Positions 1-7,806 of a stretch of 35,014 nt of DNA are shown here, piece by piece. Numbering within the stretch: the stretch's first letter is position 1; each line of letters begins with the position of its first letter. The position numbers were made by a program, and so were the translations under genes. The stretch lies in the NCBI GenBank assembly GCA_001579985.1, contig LRSR01010361.1:1-35014 (forward strand), written 5' to 3'. The stretch is from Hypsibius dujardini. Lineage: Eukaryota; Tardigrada; Eutardigrada; Parachela; Hypsibiidae. The notes below the pieces were generated by a model. It was not told where the DNA came from, ran no database searches, and saw only the letters and a program-made list of their open reading frames with translations.

Positions 1-120
1 CAGCCAGCCAGCCAGACAGCCAGCCAGCCAGACGGACAGCCAGCCAGCCAGACAGCCAGCCAGCCAGACGGACAGCCAGCCAGTCAGACAGACAGATAGA
101 CAGATAGACAGACAGTGATA
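1..120. repeat. CAGC/CAGA tetranucleotide array
   Basis: Imperfect array of CAGC, CAGA and CGGA units at the left edge of the window. It lies just past the 5' splice site that ends HS2ST exon 2 (donor at 135-130 on the minus strand), so it sits at the start of HS2ST intron 2. Simple tetranucleotide arrays of this kind recur in introns across the window. Confidence 0.9.
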
Positions 121-135
121 GGCAGATACACTTAC

Positions 136-1428
136 GCTCTGTCACACATTCGTCCATCGATTTGCAGTCGCCCTGCCGCCGCCGCGACAGATACGGGCGG
201 AAGTCGTCGCCGTACTGCAGGAAGTAATAGTAGCTGACGAGTCGATCAATCGGATCGCGGACAATGTTGATGTAGACCGGCAGTCGTGGGACCCCGAACG
301 CCGTCAGGTCGAACCAGGCCAGGTGGCCGTGGAAGAGAGCCGGGTGCTTCTCCGTCCAGCGGGTGATGTTTTGAGCGAAGCGCATCTGATCGGCCAGCGA
401 GAGGACGTGGGCGTTCTTTGAAGTGTTGAGGTGGAGGACGTTGAATTTGTTCCGGCTGCAGAGGTCGTACGCCAGCCCGGTGAAGGACGTCGACCCGGTC
501 TTGGGGACGCGGTTGTACAGGACGATGAGGTCCGCGGGAAAGGCGACGCTGCATCTGTCTGTGAAAAAGAAGAAGAACGAGATAATCAGAAATCAAATAC
601 TTCATGAAAGGAAGAAAGAAAGGAAGAGTTAACTATTAAAAGAATATTTCGCAATTTTAAACAAAAATAAATTAGCTTGATTATGTAAAAGATTATACAT
701 TTATTGAAGTATTTACTGTGAATTTGTTCATGTGCATAATGAAAAATGCGTTACATTTAAGTACTAACAAGAAATTAGGTTTTTAGGATAAAGCAAAAAA
801 ATCAAAATTCAGAAAAAGACCAAAACAATTAAGTAACAACAATTCAAATATTAGCAACTCTTTCATTTTAGCAACTGCTTAAAAATTTCATTTTAAAGAT
901 GACGCCTATCAATCAATAAATCGATCGAAAAAGAACGAAACAAAACTTGAAAAGTAATTAAGTTATAAATTTTACCAAGTTAAACGTAGCCAAACAAGGG
1001 ATCACAATTTTTTAACCGCAAAAATTAGTATAAAAATTGCTGATTCATACGTTCCCTCATTTCAGCTCAAATCGACAAAGATAAACGTATGGGTGACAAA
1101 ACGCCAGAACCACACACAAGTCAATTTACCAATCAACCCAACAAAATACTAAGTCACTGTATAAATCTCACTTCAATCAATCAATCAATCAATCGATCAA
1201 TCGATCAATCAATGAATGATCCTAGCCGAAAAGTCTTCCTCCTTCCAAATGAGCATTTTTAGATACGCCAGTGCGCCACTCACCATCGCTGCGTGGACAT
1301 GTGTCATTTTTCACTATCAAACTCTCCAGTCCGATGCCGTTGAGATAGGTACACAGACCGAAGATGACGAAGACTCCCACGCCGCAGATTAAAAGCAACA
1401 ACAACTTCAGCAGAAACATAATCCGCAT
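136..1428 (-). CDS. HS2ST1: Heparan sulfate 2-O-sulfotransferase, first two coding exons (partial at window edge)
   Basis: This enzyme moves sulfate from PAPS to the 2-OH of iduronic or glucuronic acid in heparan sulfate, in the Golgi lumen. Coding exons are 1428-1284 (48 codons, ends phase 1 at a GTGAGT donor) and 558-136 (acceptor TTTTTCACAG, donor GTAAGT). The phases match, and the rest lies left of the window. Exon 1 encodes a type II signal anchor (MRIMFLLKLLLLLICGVGVF). Exon 2 carries the PAPS 5'-phosphosulfate loop as RVPKTGSTSF, then AYDLC and LHLNTSKN, the 3'-phosphate motif NIVRDPIDRLVSYYYFLQYG, and RRRQGDC followed by DECV. These follow vertebrate HS2ST1 almost block by block, and fit better than the related uronyl 2-O-sulfotransferase, though Drosophila pipe belongs to the same wider group. 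The start at 1428 is the first ATG before the hydrophobic segment, and 1419 is an alternative. The N-terminal stem is shorter than in human. Confidence 0.93.
559..1283 (-). other. HS2ST intron 1
   Basis: This 725-bp AT-rich intron lies between the two HS2ST coding exons. It contains ATCA/ATCG tandem units at about 1168-1215 and is otherwise unremarkable. I see no reading frame worth calling and no RNA gene. Confidence 0.8.
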
Positions 1429-1493
1429 TCAATCATTCAATCAACCGAACATTTAATTAATTAGAAGAGGAACTTCGTTGGTCAGCTACACAT

Positions 1494-1604
1494 TCGTTCC
1501 AATTCCACTGGAATTAAGGCATTGATCCAACTACAGTGGAATTCTTATTCCAGTGGAATTGGAACGATTCCTTTAATCCTGTGGAATTGGAACGATGCCT
1601 TAAT
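1494..1604. repeat. Degenerate palindromic GGAATTCC-type repeats
   Basis: Several imperfect copies of a CCAGTGGAATTGGAACGAT-like unit occur in both orientations. They lie between the last visible EXOSC9-like exon and the HS2ST start codon. The GTGGAATT/AATTCCAC core makes them self-complementary. They resemble in style, but not in exact sequence, the minisatellite at 3631-3790. Confidence 0.6.
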
Positions 1605-1683
1605 GGTGGCTGTTGTGATTCTCAACTCTCACCATTTTCGTCCGGCTTTTAGTAACTAGTAAGGAATTGCATGACGAACTCAC

Positions 1684-2540
1684 TGTGTAGTCAGCAAGCA
1701 GGCAACCACTGCTAGGCATGTGGCGTCAAAAAGATTGCCATCCACATGAATGACCTCCACTGAAACGTTGACTTGGAATATCTGTAGAGAAACACCGCGT
1801 AATGATTAAATGGGGACAAAACAACACGTAAAAAGGCCACGCAAGAAGGTCAATCAACCGATCAATTGACCAAACAAAGCATAAGTACAAGCAAGAAGGT
1901 CAATCAACCGATCAATTGATCAAACATGGCATAAGTACAAGCAAGAAGGTCAATCAACCAATCAATTGACCAAACATAGCATGAGTACAAGCAAGAAGGT
2001 CAATCAACCAATCAATTGACCAAACATAGCATAAGTACAACCAATCCAAGAGCACTCACTGCTTTCCCCCGTGAAATACACAGCGCCTCATCGTCCACGC
2101 ACTTTGACCAGAAAATGCTGGCCTTGATATGTTGGCGCAACTGTTTCCGCAATGTCCGCAAACTAAATCCATGAAAACAACGATTACGCTCCGTTCACCG
2201 GTTAAAGAGTCCCAAATTCCAATCCGAATTTTGCGAACCTCTGTCAGCCGGGCTGGAATTTCGAATAACTCATTTCGGAGACGCTGAGATCGATCTTGGA
2301 GATGCCGCGATTCTGATTCGGCTTGTTGGTCCGTTTGGGGAGGACTTTGACGCTGCACTGAATCCTGTGAGCGGCGGAAGAAAAAATGGACAAAAATTCA
2401 TACATCATTTTGCGTTGAAAATTCCCTACTCCGCCTATTACTCACGTAGTGTTGCCCAGATAGGCCACGCACACTCCAGAATCTTTGCCGTAGAGGATTT
2501 TCCAGTCACGGAATTCAAAAGCGCCTCGTTTGTCTTCTCG
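1684..2540 (-). pseudogene. EXOSC9: EXOSC9/RRP45-like exosome subunit, broken by a nonsense codon and 3' truncated
   Basis: RRP45 is an RNase PH-fold ring subunit of the RNA exosome. Four exons are readable: 2540-2446, 2364-2239, 2162-2060 and 1781-1684, all with GT-AG borders and agreeing phases. They give REDKRGAFEFRDWKILYG, then CSVKVLPKRTN, IDLSVSEMSYSKFQPG, SKCVDDEALCIS and VIHVDGNLFDATCLAVV. These line up in order with human EXOSC9 from its RLDGR box to the NHDGN..DAAS region. Two lesions are visible. The family motif PGRQS reads PG-stop-QS because the Arg codon is TGA (2246-2244). After 1684 at most about 15 more codons precede a TAA, and the second half of the family is missing before the HS2ST start at 1428. 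A piece at about 2811-2700 (SIAEKDTYLRFLKFGQ) resembles the family N-terminus, but I cannot connect it with a proper start and donor. A functional copy presumably lies elsewhere. Confidence 0.82.
1841..2040. repeat. 50-bp tandem repeat, four copies
   Basis: Four consecutive 50-bp units begin with GCAAGAAGGTCAATCAACC at 1841, 1891, 1941 and 1991. They differ by only a few substitutions. They sit in the intron between the 2162-2060 and 1781-1684 exons of the EXOSC9-like locus. Confidence 0.95.
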
Positions 2541-2804
2541 CTGTGAGTGAAAAAAAAGTGAAAAAGGGTGAGGCATTAATCAACCAATCAACGAACGAAG
2601 CAGCCAATCAAGCGATTCGAATCCATCCACTACGAAGTCAACCAATCAACGACCTAGACTGGCGATAATCAATCAATCCACTAACTACGGCAACTGAAAC
2701 AGCTGATCAGCGAAGGAAATCTGCGGCAATTCCTTCCCATTCCCCTGTCCGAATTTCAGAAAGCGGAGATACGTGTCCTTCTCCGCTATGCTGACATATT
2801 TCGT

Positions 2805-3123
2805 TCCCTACAATTAGGCACTGAACAGAGTGGACGACCTGAACAGTCTGTATACAGGGAAAAGCAGTAGCACCGTCAAACTCTTCTTGTTCAAAAAAGT
2901 ATTTTTTGGTTACACGTAGAAATGACTTCTTTTTTGGTTCCACATTATTTTTTACTTAATCTTATGATTTTTGTCTGAATTTTTAAGCGGATCTGAGGTA
3001 ATAATTATCATTTCCACCAAAAAAAGGTTTTTTGAATGAGAAGAATTTGACGGTGCTGCTGCTTTTCCCTGTATGGATGCTGTTCAGATCGTTCACTCCG
3101 TTCAGTGACTGGTTGCCTGGCTG
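2805..3123. repeat. Inverted repeat with arms of about 110 bp
   Basis: The minus-strand sequence from about 2913 down to 2805 is repeated on the plus strand at about 3015-3123, at roughly 80 percent identity. Both arms contain GAAGAATTTGACGGTGCT-like sequence, GCTTTTCCCTGTAT and CACTC.GTTCAGTG. About 100 bp of AT-rich spacer separates the arms. In one frame the arms read as EEFDGA.AFPC and VQ.VHSVQ, but no gene is supported. It could be a non-autonomous palindromic element or a local inverted duplication. Confidence 0.8.
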
Positions 3124-3630
3124 GCTCTTCAAATTTCATTTTCATTTGAATGCGTTTCGGCATGGCAAGAAAGAGAACCCCGAAGCCAGAAGCCGGCCGT
3201 TGGGTTTTCTCATTTTCCATTTCTCCTTTCCTTCTATTCTTCTCCTTCTATCTGTCTACTTCTACCCGTCTCCTACTGTCTTTTCTGGCTTTCTTACGGC
3301 GAAGCGTAAGTGGAATCTATCCTATTCCAGCTAAATTATTATTAGAAGATAAAAACTAGAAAGCATTGGTTATTGGGGAAAAGTCCCACGAAAGTAATTT
3401 CTTTCCATTTTTTTAGGCAGAGGCACTCCCACGGGAAAAAGAAGGTAAGAAAATGTTTTGCCTTGATTCAGGCAATCACGAAGACAGTGGGGTTTTTCTG
3501 CTGTTACGGTCGGCGGGGTGACTGTTTTTGCGTTGGGAATTTGCGGCGGGAATTTGCGGCGACCTACCTCCTGCTGGGTCGATTGATTGATTGATTTATT
3601 TGCTGGCTCTGCGCGTGTATCGAAACTGCG
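3124..3630. other. No gene seen
   Basis: Pyrimidine-rich and mixed sequence between the inverted repeat and the minisatellite. Short open frames exist on both strands, but none shows a recognisable domain, codon bias or a convincing splice pattern. Confidence 0.6.
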
Positions 3631-3790
3631 GAAGTTCCAATTTGGAAGTTCCAATCTGAAAGTTCCAATCTGGAAGTTCCAATCTGGAAGTTCCAATTTG
3701 GAAGTTCCAATTTGGAAGTTCCAATTTGGAAGTTCCAATTTGGAAGTTCCAATTTGGAAGTTCCAATTCGGAAGTTCCAATCTGGAAGTT
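3631..3790. repeat. 14-bp near-palindromic minisatellite, about 11.4 copies
   Basis: The unit is GAAGTTCCAATTTG with occasional T to C or G to A changes. TTCCAATTTGGAA inside the array is nearly its own reverse complement, so the array can fold on itself. Because 14 is not a multiple of 3, it produces repetitive open frames on both strands (LPNWNFQIGTSK and similar), and these should not be annotated as genes. Confidence 0.97.
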
Positions 3791-3819
3791 CACCCTAGGT
3801 GGCTCTACTGCCTCCTGTT

Positions 3820-5056
3820 TTCGATATGCAGCCTGAAACATTATTTGCAGTTTTTCGTAAAATAAACATTACACTATTTTGTTGGAATATAATGTTCTCA
3901 ATTTTTTTGGGATTTCATGTTACATTACGTATAGACTGAACATAATGATAAATTGGTTGATTGATTGGTTGATCTATTTATCGGCTGATTTATTGATTGG
4001 CTGAGGTATTTATTGGTTGATTGATCGATTGTTTCATGTATTTGTTGGTTGATTGATTGGTTGATGTATTTTATCGGTTGATTGTTTGATGTGTTTATTT
4101 GTCGATTGATTGATTGTTTAACATATTTGATGTATTTGTTGGTTGATTGATTGATGTATTTACGGTTGATTGTTTGTGTTTTTCGGTCGATTGATTGATT
4201 GTTTAATGTATTTAATGTTGATTGGTTGGTGATTCCTAACTTTTTAGTGTCTTGTAGACACACTACACATATGACACACTCCCCCCGTCACATGCTCATA
4301 GTTTGTGTTGTGTGGAATTAGGATTTCGACGGCAACGAGCTCACGCGCTGCATCGCTCAGCTCATCGACGCGGACCGCAGAGTCCCGCCAGCAGCCTCTA
4401 CGTCCGCCCCACATTCATCGGCACGGAGGGCACGCTCCAAGGAGGCGCTGCTGTACGTGATAACCGGCCCGGTCGGACCGGTAAGTAATGTACTGGTACT
4501 TGATGTGATGGCATTTTTATTCTGTTTTTATTTTCGGATTTTGTTCGCGGTCCAGTCGCTTTTAATGTTTCGTTTTCTATATGCTGTGATATATTGAAAC
4601 CAAAAGAAATTAAGAATAACTGCCGATAGACTTTGTCATTTTACATTACTTTAGATATATTCTTATTTTATTTAAAATCAGGAAAAGAACAATTTAGACC
4701 TGATTGATTGATTGATATGAATTGATACACCTTCATATTTTAAATTCCGAAATTGCTTTTGATATTTTATTATGCTTTAAAGTCTTATTATTCAAATAAG
4801 AAAAAAAAAACCAAAAAACAATGCATTCATTTTTCTCTTCATTAAAATATCCTCAGAATGCATTAATTTTTTTTTATTTATTTATCTAACGTCACAAAAA
4901 GTGCAGTTGATGCTTTTTCACTTGCAGGTACTTAAAATCCCGAAATATATTTTAAATAGTGTGACATATTTTAAATGTTTTAAAATCATTTCGTTGAAAT
5001 AAATAAATATTTAAACAAATAGTTAAATAAATATTTAAAAATGTAAATATTTTCCT
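3820..5056 (+). pseudogene. Copy A of a BCAT gene segment, with a deleted exon 6
   Basis: This segment is homologous, in opposite orientation, to the BCAT gene from intron 5 through intron 6 (about 26000 down to 24862). It carries the exon at 4322-4480 with acceptor TGGAATTAG and donor GTAAGT intact. The exon is 159 nt, where BCAT has 186. It lost 13 bp between two CGCAG repeats and 14 bp between two GCAC repeats, which throws the stretch between them out of frame. Outside the two deletions it is identical to BCAT exon 6. The upstream intron part (3820-4300) is diverged and filled with ATTG units (about 3950-4235). No neighbouring BCAT exons are present, so it cannot encode the enzyme. Confidence 0.92.
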
Positions 5057-5640
5057 GGAAGTGGCGACTTCCGCCAAGCGAACCAGTCTTCCGCTCAGGT
5101 CCCCTGCCTGTTTGGCATGCTTCTGAAACGTTATTTTGAAATTTGTATTTTTTTGTAAAATAAATATAACACTGTTTTGTTAGAATACAGATTCATTCTC
5201 AATTTGAGGGAATTAATTTTACAATACCTAGAGACTCAACATATGAATACATCGATTGATTGGTTGATGTAGGGGTATTATTGATTTTTGCGGTTCGCTC
5301 TGTTGGGGCGACTTTTTAGTGTCTTGTTGACACACTACACATATGACACACTCCCCCCCGTCACATGCTCATAGTTTGTGTTGTGTGGAATTAGGATTTC
5401 GACGGCAACGAGCTCACGCGCTGCATCGCTCAGCTCATCGACGCGGACCGCAGTTGGGTCCCGCAGAGTCCCGCCAGCAGCCTCTACGTCCGCCCCACAT
5501 TCATCGGCACGGAGGGCACCCTCGGTGTCGCACGCTCCAAGGAGGCGCTGCTTTACGTGATAACCGGCCCAGTCGGACCAGTAAGTACTGTGCTGGTATT
5601 TGTTCGGTGGATAAAGTCAATTTATCGCTTCATTGGTTGG
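5057..5640 (+). pseudogene. Copy B of the same BCAT gene segment, with an intact exon 6
   Basis: A second copy follows directly. It starts inside BCAT exon 5 (ACTTCCGCCAAGCGAACC at about 5066), runs through intron 5, has exon 6 at 5395-5580 and ends a few dozen bases into intron 6, where the satellite begins. Exon 6 is full length (62 codons, reading [10 protein letters not shown] to ITGPVGP). It differs from the BCAT exon only at three third-codon positions, all silent. The partial exon 5 has lost its donor (GTCAGG became CTCAGG). There are no other BCAT exons nearby, so this is best read as a stranded exon. Confidence 0.92.
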
Positions 5641-7722
5641 TTGATGTGTTTACCAGTTGATTGGTCTTTCGGTCCGTGTCTGTCTGAGTCCCGGTTCTCG
5701 TCTCTTGTGTTTTGGTAAATGGCTCTTTCGGTCCGTGTCTTTGTCGATATCCCGGTCCTTGGCTCCTTCCGTCCGTGTCTGTCTCGGTCTCCCGGTCCTT
5801 GTCTCTTGTGTTTTGGTCCTTGGCTCTTTCGGGCCGTGTATCTCGGTGTCCCGGTTGTCGTCTCATTTGTTTTGGTCCGTGTCTGACTCGGTCTCCCGGT
5901 CCTTGGCTCTTTCGGTCCGTGTCTCTCGGTGTTCTGGTTCTCGTCTCATTTGTGTTTTGATCCGTGTCTCTTTTCGTCTTTCGGTCCGTGTCTCTCGGTG
6001 TCCCGGGTATCGTTTCATTTGTGTTTTGGTCCGTGTCTCAGTGTTCCGGTTCTCGTCTTATCTGTGTTTCGGTCCTTGGCTCTTTCCGTCTTTCGGTCCG
6101 TGTCTTCCGGTCCTTGGCTCTTTCGGTTCGTGTCTCTCGGTGTTCTAGTTCTCGTCTCATTTGTGTTTCGGTCCTTGGCTCTTTCCGTCTTTCGGTCCGT
6201 GTCTCTCTCGGTCTCCCGGTCCTTGGGTCTTTCGGTGTCCCGGTCCGGATCTCTCGGTGTTCCGGTTCTCGTCTCATTTGTGTTTCGGTCCTAGCCTCTT
6301 TCCGTCTTTCGGTCCGTGTCTCTCTCGGTCTTCCGGTCCTTGGCTCTTTCGGTCCGTGTCTGACTCGGTCTCCCGGTCCTTGGTTCTTTCGGTTCGTGTG
6401 TCGCGGTCCGTGTCTCTCTGTGTCCCGGTTGTCGTCTCATTTTGTTTCGGTCAGTGTCTCTTTCGGTCCGTGTCGATTCAGTCTCTCCGTGCTTCCGTCT
6501 TTCGGTCCGTGTCTCTCGGTCTTCCGGTCCTTGTCTTTCGGTGTTTCGGTCAGTGTCTCTTTCGATCCGCGTCTCTCGGTCTTCCGGTCAAGGTCTCTTT
6601 CGGTCCGTGTCTGATTCAGTCTCTGTCCTTCCGTCTTTCGGTCCTTGGCTCTTTCGGTTCGTGTCTTTCGGTGTTTCGGTCAGTGTCTCTTTCGATCCGT
6701 GTCTCTCGGTCTTCCGGTCAAGGTCTCTTTCGGTCCGTGTCTTTCGGTGTTTCGGTCAGTCTCTTTCGATCCGCGTCTCTCGGTCTTCCGGTCCTTGGCT
6801 CTTTCGGTTCGTGTCTCTCGGTGTACCGGTTGGCGTCTCATTCGTGTTTTGGTCCGTTTCTCTTTCGGTCCGTGTCTGATTCAGTCTCTCTGTCCTTCCG
6901 TCTTTCGGTATGTGTCTGATTCGGTCTCCCGGTTCTTGGCTCTCTCGGTGTCCCCGTCCGGATCTCTCGGTCTTCCGGTTCTCATCTCATTTGTGTTTCG
7001 GTCCTTGACGCTTTCCGTCTTTCGGTTCGTGTCTCTCGGTGTCCCGGTTCTCATCTCATTTTGTTTCTGTCCTTGGTATTTTCCGTCTTTCAGTCCGTGT
7101 CTCTCGGTCTTTCGGTCCGTGTTTCTGGGTGTTCCGGTTCTCGACTCATTTGTGTTTCGGTCCTTGGCTCTTTCCATCTTTCGGTCCGTGTCTCTCGGTC
7201 TTCTGGTCCTTGACTCTTTCGGTCTCTCGGTCCTTGGCTCTCTCGGTCCTTGGCTCTTTCGGGCCGTGTCTCTCGGTCTTTTGGTTCTCATCTCATTTGT
7301 GTTTCGTTGCTTGGTTTTTTCCGTTTTTCGCTTTGTGTCTCTCTCGGTCTTCCTGTCCTTGGCTTTTTACGGTCCGTGTTTCTCGGTGTTCCGGTTCTCG
7401 TCTCATTTGTGTTTTGGTATGTGACCCTCTCGATCTCCCTGTTCTTGCTCTTTCGGTCCGTGTTTTTCGGTGTCCCGGTTCCTGACTCGGTGTCCTGGTC
7501 CTTGGTTCTCTCGGTGTTCCGGTCCTTGTTTCTTTCGGTCCCTGTTATTCCGTGTTCCGGTTCTCGTTTCATTTGTGTTTTGGTCTTTGTCTGATTCGGT
7601 CTCCTGGTCTGTTGCTCTTTCGGTCCGTGTCTCTCTCGGTCTTCCGGTCCTTGGCTCTTTCGGTCCGTGTCTTTCTGTTTCGCGGTCCTTGTCTGTTTTG
7701 GTGGTTCGTTCGGAACTATTTT
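5641..7722. repeat. CpG-rich composite satellite of about 2.1 kb
   Basis: The array is built from short interchangeable phrases: TTTCGGTCCGTGTCTCTCGG, TCTTCCGGTCCTTGGCTC, and a longer GTTCTCGTCTCATTTGTGTTTCGGTC phrase. The last recurs about a dozen times at irregular spacing of roughly 70-170 bp. The phrases have a TCGGTC-like core. The motif lacks stop codons in the forward frames, so long S/R/V/F/G/L-rich frames appear in all three forward frames and some reverse ones. These are by-products of the repeat and not genes. It abuts BCAT copy B on the left and unique sequence on the right. Confidence 0.95.
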
Positions 7723-7806
7723 AAAATTTATTGGGACTATTGGGATGTGTCAACCAGTTTAATATTTGGTTGCTGATTTTTCAGGGTCTGTGATACCACT
7801 TCCAAA

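Noticed and set aside
1-120. CAGC/CAGA runs considered as a CRISPR array
   Set aside because: There are no unique spacers and no regular long repeats. It is a simple tetranucleotide array in an animal genome.
2162-2250. Reassigned stop codons (TGA or TAG read as amino acid) to explain the EXOSC9 stop
   Set aside because: Intact genes in the window end normally with TGA (BCAT), TAA (SUCO) and TAG (MED9, 408- and 361-residue genes) at family-appropriate positions, so the standard code applies.
3370-3865. Repetitive open frames reading LPNWNFQIGTSK and FGSSNLEVPIWK on opposite strands
   Set aside because: They are products of the 14-bp minisatellite, whose length forces the frame to cycle every 42 bp on both strands.
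5657-7724. Long overlapping forward open frames of up to 259 codons, rich in S, R, V, F and L
   Set aside because: They are translations of the CpG-rich satellite. Open frames occur in all three forward frames over the same bases, with no domain, start context or splice pattern.
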